This document shows positions 37,101-51,902 of a stretch of 64,000 nt of DNA, one piece after another. A model generated the notes under the pieces. It saw nothing but the letters and a program-made list of their open reading frames with translations. It had not been told where the DNA came from and did no database searches. How positions within the stretch are numbered: the stretch's first letter is position 1; every line of letters begins with the position of its first letter. This stretch comes from Rhododendron vialii (lineage: Eukaryota > Streptophyta > Magnoliopsida > Ericales > Ericaceae), in the NCBI RefSeq assembly GCF_030253575.1, contig NC_080557.1, forward strand, positions 44,220,501 through 44,284,500, written 5' to 3'. The translations under genes were made by a program, and so were the position numbers.

Positions 37101-38428
37101 TGAGGGTCATCAATTTCTATTGAGACCTTGAACGGCTATTATTTTCTGCCAATCTCCATAGACGTAGAGTAAATATCCCATGGAAAATGTACCCAGTTTA
37201 ATCAATAGGTATTAGGTAGTAAAGAAGTCAGTCTTCAAGCAAACATTTAATAAGCAAAAAAGACGCCGCTAATACTCACAAAAGAGGTATCATGTAAAGT
37301 TCAAGTGCACAGAAAGTGTGTAAAAGGTCTCATGTTTTAAAGAATATCCTTGGTCGAGTTGAAACAGATGGAAGACGCCTCTTAATCATAGGTCCTCAGA
37401 TTAGCTGATTTTGGGAACAGAATCTTGCACGTTCATGCGTCCATGCCGCCTTTCTAGAACGCCTCTCTCCCAACTTTTCTTGGCGAGTTAGACCGCCACA
37501 CCAATGTTTCAAGACACTACACACTACTATACTTGTCTTAGTTCAAAATATCATAAAATTATCTAGGCTCACGAAACCAAGTTCCACACGCTTGTTCAAA
37601 ACTTTCTATTGCATACACATTCCACACCAACCCCCCCTCCCCCATATCCCTGTGTTCTAGTCTTTTCATTCAGTCTGTACAATGAAAACTAAACCAATAT
37701 TAACCTCACACGACGCAGGTCCCACAGTAAAACAATCAGTGTCACAAATTTGGCTCAGATGAATAGTCATACGCCACAAAAACAGCACAGTCCTAGACTG
37801 AATAATGTCGTAAACAGAGAGCATACATTAGTTCATCGCAAATCCTTTTGTCGCAATTAACAAGCATCAGCACAAAATCACCCAGTAATAAGTACTCCGG
37901 CCCTTAGTCACATAATCCTTAAAAATACTTCGCTCTCCCGCTCTCAATCATTGCACTGCGCTCGCTCTAGCAGATTTTTAGTAGGTTGGGGATGTGTCTC
38001 AAAACACGCTTTCATGCTCGCGCCCAAGCACACATCACACGAATTATGTGACTTAGCACCGACAAAAACCCCATACAATTCAATTACACCCGACATTGTA
38101 TGCATTTACACCTATATAAATGTGTAGACATAATATAAGGAGAGAGAAAGTTGACCTTGGATACAGAGGGAGGGTAAGATCTGGCAGGGTTGGGGTTTTG
38201 AGACGGGGAGAGAGCGGACTGCCCGTACGCGGAGGAGAGAGAGGCGTCGCGATACGAGGAAGAAGCTCTGATGGCTTTGGCGGCCAGCGAAGAGGCGGAG
38301 GACGAGGAGGAGCTGTTGTCGGGTGGAGCGGGAGAAGGAAGGCGGTTAGGGCTCCCGAATTCTTCGTTCGAGGTCGAAGGCCTTGGTCCTCCTCCTGCTC
38401 CTCCTCCCGGCCTTCTTCTGTACGCCAT
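34164..38428 (-). CDS. Conserved plant coiled-coil protein of unknown function
   Basis: Six minus-strand exons: 38156-38428, 36343-36519, 36019-36144, 35541-35750, 34865-35029 and 34164-34514. Each begins and ends on a codon boundary, giving 433 residues. The N-terminus is Gly/Pro/Ser-rich and low complexity ([14 protein letters not shown], a poly-Ser run, [20 protein letters not shown]). A conserved block follows: [20 protein letters not shown]. The middle ([38 protein letters not shown]) leads into a long coiled coil from about residue 265 ([56 protein letters not shown]), then [16 protein letters not shown] recall similar plant proteins without a characterised role, so no function is given. 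The first donor is GTCAAC, unusual but frame-consistent. It looks intact. Confidence 0.88.
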
Positions 38429-38839
38429 AGCAGATCGGTTTCGATGCCGAAACTACGTCCGCCTCCGCCGACGCTGCTGCTGCTGCCGCCACCGCCGAGC
38501 CCGAGGAGTCCTCCACCGCCGTCGCCGCGCCGCCGCTGCGGCGTGATGCAGATTCAATTACGGGGTTGCAATTTCGAAAGCAGTACCGAATGCGAAAGAT
38601 ATCGATTTCAATCTCTCTCTCTCTCTCTGAGTGAAATGCGTTCAATGCGCAACCTGGTTCGGTGCTTGGTATTTTGGTAATTCGGCGTAAGATCCGATTC
38701 CTTTTCGTTTGTTATCTCGGAGCTCAGTGAGATAGGAGTAATTCGAACCCAGAGTGCGTGTTGTCCTTAACACATGCGCGTTGAATTGATTCGGGCCATC
38801 ATGTTCAGCAACGAATAATTTAAATCGCAACTCAGTCGA

Positions 38840-39020
38840 ATAGCAATGGACAATCAAAATCTGTTTGGTTGAAATGTAATTTGAGTAGTTCATTGCCGAA
38901 CATGGACAATTCGAATTGGCTCAACACGCAACACATCTTGGCCGAATAACAATGGACAGTCGAGATCTGTTCGGCTAAGATGCAATTTAAACTATCCATT
39001 ACTGAGTATGGACGATCCGG
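38840..39020. repeat. Diverged tandem repeat, about 106-bp period
   Basis: AGCAATGGACAATC...ATGGACAATTCG is followed by a diverged copy AACAATGGACAGTC...ATGGACGATCCG. It lies upstream of the coiled-coil gene; no ORF. Confidence 0.55.
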
Positions 39021-39458
39021 ATTAACCCAACACACATGTTGTCCCCTAAGGAAACAATTTGCGGGCAAGTACGTGAGCGAGAACACGAGCGCGAAAGCAT
39101 TTTTTTTTATCACATATTGTACAATTAAAAGCGAGAGTTGAGCATTTTGAACGTATGACATTTTGAAGGATGATGTAAAAGGAGTTTTTGAACAGAGATC
39201 CGATTCAAGTACGGAAAAAAGAGATCCGATTCGTGGAAAGTGCCATTTGGTATGGACGTGGGTGTTGGGTTCCGATGGATTTGGGCCCGAAGACCGGCAG
39301 TCCTGGGCCTTAAGAGGAAATTGGACATACGTAACTATAATCCTCCTTCCACCTCACCAATAAAATGGAAAATCAAAAATCTATCATCAGCGTGACGAAA
39401 ACTGGCGTTGTGCCTATTCGAAGCACGAGGAATGTACAAAACAGACATTTATGTGCCT

Positions 39459-40320
39459 TTTTTTTTTTTGTGTGTGAAAGATTAGGATAATATTATTATC
39501 AAGAAATCGATCAATACATCAGTTTGGGCCCTTATCCTCATAAAGAGAGGAGTAAAGCCAAGGGGGTAGATAATATTCCCAAGTACGAATCCCATTCCCT
39601 CTCACAGCATTCTTGGCCACTAAATGCGCCACCAAATTACGAACTCTCCTAACAAAACTCACTTTTGATCCATCAAACGAATCCCTTAATTTGTTCACAT
39701 CGGCAATGATCACCCCAACTTGTGTTACTTTCTTCCTGCTTTTGGACAAAATTAATAATCTGTTGTGAATCACCTTGTAGTTGGATATATCTTAAACCCA
39801 GTTCCCTTGCAAATAAAAGGCCATATGCATCCCTTGCTGCCAAAGCTTCTATCACCACTGGACTCATCAAATTCCCATAATGAATTGCTCTGAATTACTC
39901 TGGCTGCTCGAAAAATCCCAAATTCATCCCTTATAATGATACCCGCTCCACTCGACTTGCTCCGGTTGTTCAAACCTCCATCAAAGTTGATCTTAAACCA
40001 CCCTCGTATGGGTTTTTCCCATATGTTGTAATGTTCTGCAGGTAATGCTTGCGAGAGACCGTACTCACATTCAGTTCACGGTTTGCCTTCAAAAATTCCG
40101 TCGCTTTTAAGACCGCAGACGTACACGCTACATCCGGTCTCCACCCTTGCTATTAAAAACCTCATCATTTCTGCACTTCCAGATTTTCCACATGATCGCA
40201 CCTACTGCTGCCCACCCCTCTCTATGCTCGTTCATACCTTTCCATCTTTCTAATAATTGTTCCCACCATCTCAGCATCGAATTCCCTTTGATAGAGTCCA
40301 TGTTTACTCCTAGAGGAGAT
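39459..40320 (-). pseudogene. LINE remnant: zinc-knuckle/RNase H-like, frameshifted
   Basis: On the minus strand a zf-RVT-like part (MWKIWKCRNDEVFNSKG near 40150-40210, then a stop) is followed by an RNase H-like fold: WFKINFDGGLNNRSKSSGAG, ALAARDAYGLLFARELGL, LQGDSQQIINFVQ, VRRVRNLVAHLVAKNAVR. These parts sit in different frames with stops between them. A T run at 39459-39469 fits the minus-strand A tail. It is the second such relic in the window (compare 1-590). Confidence 0.75.
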
Positions 40321-40967
40321 ATTCTCCAAACAATCTGTGCTTTTTTTTGTTAACAGGTGCATCGAACGAGTATAACGCTAGTAAAGAAAGAAAGTAAATG
40401 CGTTGATAATTTGGAAATGGAAACCAAACCTTTGATTGATATGCACTCCTGGAACAAATTTTTTCATAATAAACGGAGTCGAATTTGGTTCTCAAAAACC
40501 TGTGGCAACTACTTTTGTGAATTTGAAATTTTAAGTGTACATAAACTAATTTACAATTGCAAAAAATATATATAGGATAAACAAAGCAAACAAACATAAA
40601 CTAAAAAGATCCAACTCCCCACCTTCCAAAAAATATCTCACTCAAAATTCTCAAATGTTATAAAACAAACCCAAGCAAAATAAGCCTAAGCATGGGCAAG
40701 ACCATCCATGATTTCACCGTCCGCCGAATTTGGTGGTTAAAATCTACTGCGCAAATGATGAAATTAACCACCAATAAGGAAATGAATTTCAGTTCTACTA
40801 AAATGGTTTTGAACTTCCGGAAGCGATGAATAAAGTCCTAACACTAAAACGTAACATCCTATAGGTCAAATACGAGTCTTCAATTCCCATACAATTGTTT
40901 TACCTGTATATATAAACATTTAATTACATTTATCCTCTTCCCCCCCTGAACTTTTAGAACTAGACCT

Positions 40968-41065
40968 TTTTTTTTTTTTTCCATACGTAAAAGAAGGTCT
41001 ACAGCACTCGAACTTGGCCACCCTAGAAGTAAGACTCAAGCACAAACCACTACAGCCACCATGTT
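40968..41065 (-). mobile_element. tRNA-derived SINE-like sequence
   Basis: On the minus strand an A-box-like TGGCTGTAGTGG is followed by a B-box-like AGTTCGAGTGC and an A tail (T run 40968-40980). No clear target duplication found. Confidence 0.5.
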
Positions 41066-41338
41066 ATGACTCGATCGTTTCCTAGCGCTTTCTATCTCCC
41101 TTCTATGTGTTTGGATATGATTATAAAGAATTCTTTAAATTTTTTTTTAACTTATAAAATCTTATTAAAGCTAGCACCACGCAACAAATTAAAGATCTCA
41201 TGGGACTAGCCCTTTGTACAAACTAACACGACAAACTTCAAACAGAAGAAATTAAGAACAATCCCCAAAACAATTAGGGGTCAAAATCCTCTTGTGAACT
41301 CTCCAAGAGGAAGCAATGCCTAAATTCTGACCGGAAGG

Positions 41339-41871
41339 CAGGGACGGATCTATGCGGGGCAAGTATCCCCACTCGAAATTAAAATATTTTTGTATAAATT
41401 AGCATAATTAATTATATATGAGAGTGTGCTAATATATAAATATACACACTTGCATATATCTCAAAAATACACATATAGAATTAATTTTATGCTTAAATTT
41501 CATCATATGATGCATTATATATACTTGTTGCTTTATGAGCTGTTTGTCTATTTGAAACTATTCTTTTTTGATTATCTTTATTTTTAACCATCTGGAAGAA
41601 ATATTTTACAATAAAGTTATTAACAAAACTATTTCGGTCATTCTAAAATTTGTTGATGTTCATTTAAAACATACTTTAAAAATTTTGTCTGAGATTTTGT
41701 ACTCATTTTTTTTATACCTAATTTAACTAAGTACGCGTTATAAACTTTTGTAGTTAGTAATCCATGCCTTAGTTTTGTACGATCTTACTGTGGTTGACTA
41801 AAAAAAATGAACTTTCGCCATTATGATTAACAAGGTGCTCTCACGAGGCTATATTTCTAGATCCGTCCCTG
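41339..41871. mobile_element. Non-autonomous hAT-like element
   Basis: Termini CAGGGACGGATCTA and TAGATCCGTCCCTG are inverted. The flanking 8-bp target duplication, CCGGAAGG / CCGAAAGG (one mismatch), is at 41331-41338 and 41872-41879. It is 533 bp, AT-rich, with no transposase. Confidence 0.8.
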
Positions 41872-42080
41872 CCGAAAGGTTTAACCCTTTTCCAGGAGCT
41901 AATACAACCACGAATTTCACCTAATAATAACGCGTTGTAACGAAGAAAATTTTCTACACGTTGACAAATTCTACTGTTCCTCTCCCCCCCACAAGCAGTA
42001 GAATTCTTCATCTGCCAAAGAATTCTTTATTGCTTGCCCTAGTTTTAATTTTTAACCAAATTAACTTTTAAGCTGAATAG

Positions 42081-42216
42081 ACCATTGTGTGGATTCTCGG
42101 AAGCAATCCGGAAGTCGTATCTTTTCCAGACAAACAAACATGCGGTGCAGCTAGCTACGCAGATAAAGAAACTTTATATCAGGATGTATTAAATTTGCAT
42201 AAAGAAATCGGAAAGG
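42081..42216 (+). CDS. Orphan exon-like open reading segment
   Basis: Between an AG acceptor (CTGAATAG) and a donor (GTATGT at 42217) a frame reads TIVWILGSNPEVVSFPDKQT, CGAASYADKETLYQDV, LNLHKEIGKG. Composition looks coding (few rare residues, balanced charge), unlike surrounding AT-rich sequence. I do not recognise the protein and find no partner exons nearby. It may be an exon captured by a transposon or a decayed gene. Confidence 0.3.
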
Positions 42217-43632
42217 GTATGTATATACGGTATCATTTGGAGCATTTTGTGTTGGTAATGTGCACACTAGCAACAAGACATCAACACATGACGTGCTTCT
42301 CCAATATTGCCATTGGAATCAGTTAATTTTCTTTGAAGAGACAACAAGAGCTGTATGTACGTAGTATATAACCAGCATTCGAGTCATGCGATCGATTGTC
42401 GCCATCTAAAACTTTAGGCTTCTTGCGAAGCACGGGTTGTGCTCCACTAATTTTGTGTGTGGTGTGGTAGAAGCTATAGTCTTTTCTGCTGTTCGTCGCA
42501 AGGTTTGGTGTCCCTATGGATCTATGGTCATACTTTGAAGAAGGTTGCTACGCTTGGTCACCCCTCATTAATCACCCTTTTTTGGCTAGCAAGAAAACAA
42601 GAGGGGTAATGCATGCACAAGAGAAACCTCCAAATTAACCATACAAATGATAATTAGTTCACAGTTGTGTGCGCTTATTATACCTTGATAAATCAAGCAT
42701 GTATGTTACGAATATGCAATTTAGTATTCAAAATCGGTTTTTTTTTTTTTTTTTGAATAGCAAATTGTTTTGTTAATGACATGCTACATGAGCGTTAAGA
42801 TCGGCATGTGTTTAATTGAACATCGGCATGTGTACGTTAGGAATCCACACAATCATTTTTTGACGATCCAATTCATTTTAATTGAACATCTGTATGTGTT
42901 TTGTCTAATCAAAATTTTCAGAAGAGAATGAAACAACTTGAAGTGAATTGGATATTTAGATGTCTGACTCTTCGTTTTAAATTTTCTAGACAAATATGAT
43001 CTGTTGAGATAGTTATCTGTATCAAATTGAGTATCTTGATTTTTGCATGAACGTACATAAACACATCGGGACCTTCAACATAGACAAAATAGAGATTACC
43101 AAACCGAATTAGCGGGTTCTATTTATTTTTTCTGTAATGATGATCAATTATTTCAAAGGATAGAAAATTACATGAAATTAAGGATCCATTTCTTGATGAC
43201 ATGATGAATCATAAAACTAGCAAGCCGTCTTGTGTTTGTTAAAGAGAACTTCAAAAACCTAAAACAAGGAGTGCAAAAGAGTTTTAAATGTACCATTTGA
43301 GACCCGAAGATTCTTATCAGAAACAACTTTACAATCAAAGTACGTAAAAAGAAACCAAGGCAGAAGTTATAATTATGATCATTAATTAAGTCAGAGATGA
43401 AGTACATAATTAACAATTAAGCCCATGGAAATTAGGAAAAGAAAGCTAGACAACAACTTGTACTTGTATGCAAAGGATATGAATTTCAGGCTCTTTTTTT
43501 TCTTTTCCTTTTTCAATCGATAAAAGAGATTGTTTACATCATATATGAAATACAAAGTACAAACTCGATGCATTACATCAATTGTGAGAGTCCATAACAC
43601 AACCAAGCTCCTGATGACCTCCTATAGGGTAG

Positions 43633-43766
43633 AAACAAATTAACAAAGAAAGAATGGAAGACTCCATCTCAGGGAAGAACATCTACACGCAGGTGAAGAG
43701 ATTCGACCTCTTGATCTCCTAGTGAGATGCAATTATGCAAGAGTCCTGACCGATAGAGCTAACCCT
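43633..43766 (-). mobile_element. SINE-like sequence
   Basis: On the minus strand: TTAGCTCTATCGG (A-box-like) then GAGGTCGAATCTC (B-box-like), in tRNA-like order. Ends not resolved. Confidence 0.4.
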
Positions 43767-43784
43767 TGGGTAGCAATGTGAATT

Positions 43785-43800
43785 TTTTTTTTTATCGGCA
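43785..43800 (-). mobile_element. 16-bp LINE tail insertion
   Basis: TTTTTTTTTATCGGCA lies between two perfect copies of GCAATGTGAATT (43773-43784 and 43801-43812). Read on the minus strand, it is the same TGCCGATAAAA tail seen in the LINE fragment at 921-937. It is an extremely 5'-truncated insertion. Confidence 0.75.
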
Positions 43801-44489
43801 GCAATGTGAATTAAATCACCAGGAATCAAATTTCTATTTATCCAATATTTGGTGTAAATTCATCCCATATTTGGATCAATCAGTAATTTTTATAATGAAA
43901 CTATTTGTTTTGAAATTTTATGAGAGTCAACTTCTCAGTTTTACTAGATTGAGCCATAAATTCCTCCTCCAATTTATTCCAAATGCATGAATCTCGAAAA
44001 TAAGATTTCACAACCTCATTGCTCCTCAAGGTTCCTGTCCTTGAAATGGCTTGAATGGTTAAGTTCTAAACTGAACCTTAAGTCCCAATCAATCAGAATC
44101 GATTACATGAATTCATATTTTCTATTGAGCTTTGTCGATGACATCGTGTTTCAACTTTGTGTGAGTGGTTAAGTTGCTTACAATAAACCATGAGGCTAGC
44201 TATTTTCCAAGTTTCCAACCCTAGAACGTCTCTCCCATCATTTTGATTGATTAAAGAAACATGACCATGTACACTGAACAGAAGAAACCAAACATGTTAA
44301 TTATGATCTAGAGAGAGAGAGAGAGAGAGAAAGAGAGGGGGGGCGTGAATTGGTGAGTTTGTCGGGTGTTGAACTATCATATAATAAAACACTATTCCAC
44401 ATTTTTACAGAAAGTGGGGAAAACACCATTATTATGCGAGGTTAAATTATACTCCTAAGTCTCCAATAGAACTACACACATGTGGGAAA

Positions 44490-44837
44490 AAAATGGGTTA
44501 ACCAATTGCTTAATTGCCTGCCTGTATGATTTCCATCGGCGTTGGTTGCGGACTATGATTCAGACTTCTGCCATCCGGAGGCATCTCATTGCCTGGTATC
44601 CTATCTTCTCCACGCCGGCCTTGAATCGGTCTGCCTGGGCAGTGACACAAAGAGAGCTTTGTGCTCGTTTTAGGACACTTAGACGCTCATTTTGCTGCTT
44701 TGTGCGCTAATTGTCTATCTTTAGCTTTTCCGGTCCGGCTTCTGCCTTATCTCTGTATGCGAACAAAAATCTTGTAGATGCCGAAAGCCTTTATTAAATG
44801 AAGTTATTGCTTCGTGGATCAAAAAAAAAAAAAAAAA
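44490..44837 (+). mobile_element. Retroposon 3' end with A tail
   Basis: Non-coding GC-richer sequence ending CTTTATTAAATGAAG, GTGGATC and a run of about 17 A at 44821-44837, as in plant LINE 3' ends. Target duplication not certain. Confidence 0.45.
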
Positions 44838-45019
44838 TCAAGTAAGAGGTGCTTAATTAAATGGGATATGTGGGAGTGTTTTGAGTCTTTTGACAAACCG
44901 ATTTGGTAAAACCCGATTCAAACAAGATCTGAGATGTTTGACCAGTTTGATTTTGATGAACTTGGTCAGTATGTGGGAGCCATGTCCAAAAGAATGCAAG
45001 TTTTAGGCAACCCTTCTCT

Positions 45020-45130
45020 GGGTGCAAAGCTTCGCAGCAAGAGAGGCTATATATTGGGTTGGCAAAATCTTTGATTTGTCTTGAGATAGTGATGGAAGGT
45101 GATTCTCTAGAAGTCATTGAGTCGATTTCC
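45020..45130 (+). pseudogene. RNase H-like fragment
   Basis: Contains AKSLICLEIVMEGDSLEVIE, with the EGDS motif of LINE-type RNase H-like domains; upstream parts are frameshifted. Small and decayed. Confidence 0.4.
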
Positions 45131-48100
45131 TTCTTCTTTTTGGGGTCAAAAAAAGAATATTTGGGTACGATTTTCAATAAATTTTCTCTATCAATCTCTC
45201 TCCACTCATTACTCTCAAAACCCAAACCGAACAGCTCCTCGCGTTTTGATAGGATTGAGTCCAGTATTGCTCGGTGAGTTGGAAATTGGTAGTGCATCAT
45301 TTAGCTAGACGTACTCGTTTTGTGATAGATTGTAATGTTTGGTTGGGAGTGGCCCAAATTTTGCAATGCCCTTCCTCTAAAGGCACGACGCTATACATTC
45401 TAAATACAGGCTAGAGGCACGACGCGACACGTTTTTGGAACTGAAAGTATAAACCAAGAGGCCATGACATGAAGAACTGAAAGTTTTTTGTCAGGATTTA
45501 GACATTAAAGCCCATATACTACCAAGCTACAGAAATTGGCTACACACACGCCATGACATGAAGAACCCATATACTCTAAGTCTGATAAACGTTTTATTGA
45601 ATCTCTAGAACTAACACATCAATACACCAATCAAAGGCTAAAACTTCAATACACTAACTAACACTTCAATACAACAATCAAAGGTTGAAACTTCAATACA
45701 CTAAAAAATCTCGTGGATTAAACACCAATTTAAACACCAAGCCTAGTAATCGTATTTTTTTCCTTTAAGTTTTTTCTTTGTTTTGGAGATTAAACGGCAA
45801 TTTAGGAAAACCCTATGCGAAATTGAGGATAGGGGGATTCTTACCATATAGAGAGAACCAAATGGATTTTTTTGTGAATATAGAGAAGATGTGTACAGAG
45901 ATTGATGCGATCAAACGGCAACAAATTGAGGGGGGCTCCAACCCGAAACGTCAGATGAGTTGGTGGGCGCCGAGTGTTTCGTTGTGTGCCGAGGAGTAGG
46001 TTCTGAGAGAGAGAGAGAGACCGTTGGAATCAATAATTCAACCCTACAGTTGTAACCTATTGGAATTTCAATCCGACCAATTTTATAGATATTCTAATGT
46101 TATGAATAAACGACCAATTTTTTTTTTGTAAAAAAAGAAAAAGAATAGTGCACTCTTGTGTAATAATTAGTTTAATTAACCGGACATTTGTGTATTTTCA
46201 CATTTATGAATCCGATTCGATAATTGTACAGTTGGTTTTTTTCCGGTCTTACATTGTCAGATGTAATCCCAACATTTCAAGTGATGGATTTTTGTTTTCT
46301 ATGCCTAATTTTTTATTAAGTTAAACGAATCGAAAGGATATCCGATTCTTAGAATTTGGATCCGAATGGACTTGGACGGATTTCCGAAAGTCGGATTCAA
46401 ATATTTGATTCAATTTGAATCCTGTCAAATTCGATCCGAATCTGGTTCATTGAAAGACCTAGTACTTGTATATATTCGTGAACTTAGTCACATAATCCTT
46501 CAAACATACCTTCCACGTGCATCCTCATTAATCATCGCTTTATGCAGCTCGTGCTCTCAATCTTCATTCTCGTTGATTTAAATAGTAGTTTGAAAGTTTT
46601 CGAAATTAGACGCTTTTCACGGTCCTAGTTGCCCTTGCAAGTATGCATTATGCGTATGAGGTTATGAATATGTCTCTTACGATCAATTTAACTTGTTGGT
46701 CAGAATTCTTGCATCTCATTAGGTGGTCAGGAGTACTTCAAATTAGTTCTTCCCTTTATATTTTATGGGATTGTTTTCTCCCCCTAATTAGACTTGTATT
46801 GGGGGATTTCTGTGTATTGGGTTGGTCTTACAGCGATTGTGAAATTGTTTGAGATTGTCTCCCTAAAGACACCAGTAGTTGCGTTGGACTTAATAGTGAT
46901 TGTGGAGCTATTTCTAGTTTCATGTATTCTCGTACCGCTTGACAAAAAATAAAATAAAATAACTTGCTTAATTGTCATGACCACCCTAGATTAAGACATG
47001 TGTATTATTTTAGTTTTGATTTATTTGACAACCATGCACGTAATAATTAATTTAAAACAGCATGTCTTCGCGTTTTTGGTTAATCATACTTAATTTGGGG
47101 GTATTTTTGGTCCATTGATCATGTTGTATCAGTTTAACAGGTACTATTAAGGGGATTTATTTGTGCACTTTTTCGGAGTTTTTCCTCCATCGATCATTTA
47201 TACTTTTATGAGTGAAAAAAAAAATTGTCATAAATCACATAAATAGGAAAACAATTTTGCAATATAAAAAGAGAAATACTATGATACACACCTCTATTTG
47301 AATACAAAGGATATGCAGTACCCCTTGAATGACAATATTTTTGTTAATGATAATATTTTTTGTTTGAAAGTTCATGAGATCAATCTTAAATTCATAGCTT
47401 TGATTTGTATATCAATTCATTATGACATGAATAGATAAGATTAGTTTGAATTCATTCATGGCATGAATTTTTAAACAAATGTGTTATGTTTTTCTATGCA
47501 AATGTTATGAATCTTTATACTCCAAAACTTATGAATTTCGTCCAAAGGAGTATGATTTTCTATACGTAATGTCCTAAATTCAAAGCGATTCAAGGAGGTG
47601 CATACGGAATACACCAAAATAAGTGTTGTAGCATTTTCATAGATAAATATGCAAAATCCCCATTATTAGCCCTATACTCTGGAGCCGTTTGGCCTAAATA
47701 TGAGTCACTATCTTTAGGGATCGTGACTTGTCTGATCTAATTTTTTGTTAGGTCTGTATCAAAAATTTTAAATTAGTCATTCAACTTGACGACCTGAATG
47801 TACGGAATAACCATAAATTAATAAAAAAAAAGATTGCTAAACGACTAAAAAAAGTTTGAAAGATCATGACTTTGATGTCTTCACAATCATTTTAAATGAA
47901 TTTTTTTTCAGTTTCGAGTCATATTTTTATTTTTTGATTTCTGCCATCGAAACAAATAATTAGTCTTAAAATTTTGATAAAAGACTTAAGAAATTCACGT
48001 AACACGAATAATACCTACTGTTGTTAAGAATAATAAATTAGTGATAATCCACACTACATCTTTCAAAGTAGTACTTCCTTCGTCTCGAATTTTTATCCTA

Positions 48101-48302
48101 ATTAGCACTTTTAATTTAGTGTCCTAAAAATATTACTCCATTTAAAAAGTAATGGGCAAAAGGTGAAGAGTTTACTCTTTTCTCCTTACTTTTTGAGAGT
48201 AAGTACATGCAATGATTATATTTTGAAGAGTAAAAAGAGAGAAAAAATGACGTGTAATATTTTCTTAATAAGTTGAAATTTTTAAAAGAGGCCAAAAAAT
48301 TA
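45131..48302. other. Intergenic sequence, no gene seen
   Basis: AT-rich. Minor features: an imperfect repeat of CACTTCAATACACYAAYC at 45600-45700, a short GA run at 46006-46019, and a lone Stowaway-like end near 48078. No exon could be supported. Confidence 0.45.
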
Positions 48303-48425
48303 GGGAAAATAATATTGACACTCTAAAAATTGATGGAGGCACTCTAAAAAATAAAAAAAAATAATTTTGAAATTACACTGATTTTAGAGTGCCTGTTTTA
48401 ATTTTTGAAGTGCCAATATCTTTTC
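48303..48425. mobile_element. Short MITE, GGGAAAATAATATTG family
   Basis: GGGAAAATAATATTGACACT at the left pairs with AGTGCCAATATCTTTTC at the right; the inner GGCACTCTAAAA/TTTTAGAGTGCC is also inverted. It is related to 52833-52956. Confidence 0.6.
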
Positions 48426-48539
48426 TTACATAGAGCAGGTTTTTTGGAGGAAAAAAAAAAAACATGTAGTGGTTCTTAAAAAGACTGGTGGAAAGGTAAA
48501 GGCTAGACAGTGTTTGTCTACGAACAGCAGCTGCCAGGA

Positions 48540-48540
<1 letters not shown>

Positions 48541-48600
<60 letters not shown>
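48541..48600. repeat. Long GA microsatellite
   Basis: Near-perfect (GA)n of about 60 bp. A second run of about 36 bp lies at 48758-48793. Confidence 0.95.
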
Positions 48601-48603
<3 letters not shown>

Positions 48604-48754
48604 CAAAGGGCAGATAATGCTAGTAATCGTGGAAGATAACACTCCTCGTGTTCTTTATATATTTATATCTCATGCTGTTGTTTTTTGACCTCATGTAGGA
48701 AAGTAAAAAGGTCCCTAAATCTAGATGTATAGACCCCAGAGCGAGAGAGAGATC

Positions 48755-48797
<43 letters not shown>

Positions 48798-48810
48798 TTT
48801 ATCATATGCC

Positions 48811-48817
48811 TATAAAT
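48811..48817 (+). promoter_or_regulatory. Candidate TATA box of a plus-strand gene
   Basis: TATAAAT follows the second GA microsatellite and precedes a CT-rich leader of roughly 430 bp leading to the ATG at 49275. Confidence 0.5.
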
Positions 48818-49274
48818 GCACATTCCTTGGTGTCTTACAACTCGTCGTCATCTCCTGAAACTTCTTCAGAGCTAGAAAAGCAAAACAAAGAAAACCCCCA
48901 CTCCCTCTCTCTCTCTCCAGATTTGTGCTAGTCTCTTTCCTTTCTCCGACTGTAACGAAGACAGCGACTACTCCCTCTCCCTCTGCCTGTTCAAATCCCA
49001 AACTTCCTTGATTTGTGCCGTTTTCTCTCCTCTCTTTTTTCTTTTCTGTTTTTACCCTTTTTTTTTTTTTGCAGTTTTGGATTCCAATTTTTGAGTTTTT
49101 GCTGCTTGTTTTACTAGAGTGTTCTTGATTTTATTTGATTTTCAAAACTTTCCTGTCCTTTTTTTCCCCATAACTTGGGGATATATAAGTATTTTCACTT
49201 TCTTGGGCTTTCCTGCTGTCAACAGTGCAGGTTCAGTTCTATTTTGACTCATTGGAAATTAGGGTTTCGTGAAG

Positions 49275-49308
49275 ATGAACAGAACCATCACTACTGCCCC
49301 AGCCATTG
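49275..49308 (+). CDS. Probable first coding exon, product unknown
   Basis: After AATTAGGGTTTCGTGAAG, the ATG opens MNRTITTAPAI and one further base, then a strong donor GTAAGC at 49309. The upstream TATA box, CT-rich leader and downstream long intron-like sequence fit a gene 5' end. No continuing exon could be recognised in the next 10 kb. The gene may have a very long intron, have been cut by rearrangement, or encode a small or noncoding product. Confidence 0.4.
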
Positions 49309-51764
<2,456 letters not shown>

Positions 51765-51779
51765 TTGAGGGAAAGTAAA

Positions 51780-51902
51780 TTTCTGATCTTCTCAGTGAAG
51801 AGATGGTTAATTAGTTGGCACTGCGTATTCCTATGCATTTGCTGAGGTTCAAACCCAGCTAACGCTACTGACTTTTCGTCGAGGGGGAAAAAAAAAAAAA
51901 AA
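51780..51902 (+). mobile_element. SINE-like sequence with A tail
   Basis: TTAATTAGTTGGCACTGC resembles a pol III A box, GAGGTTCAAACCC is a good B box about 45 bp later, and the unit ends GAGGGGG plus about 16 A at 51887-51902. Target duplication not found. Confidence 0.55.

Noticed and set aside
38120..38680. 186-codon plus-strand ORF
   Set aside because: It is antisense to exon 1 of the coiled-coil gene; its Arg/Ser/Pro-rich composition follows from the GC-rich exon and simple repeats.
44857..45300. 147-codon minus-strand ORF
   Set aside because: It lies antisense to an RNase H-like relic on the plus strand, with no recognisable motif or splice context.
48541..48793. GA tracts as CRISPR-like or satellite arrays
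   Set aside because: Simple dinucleotide microsatellites with no spacer structure.
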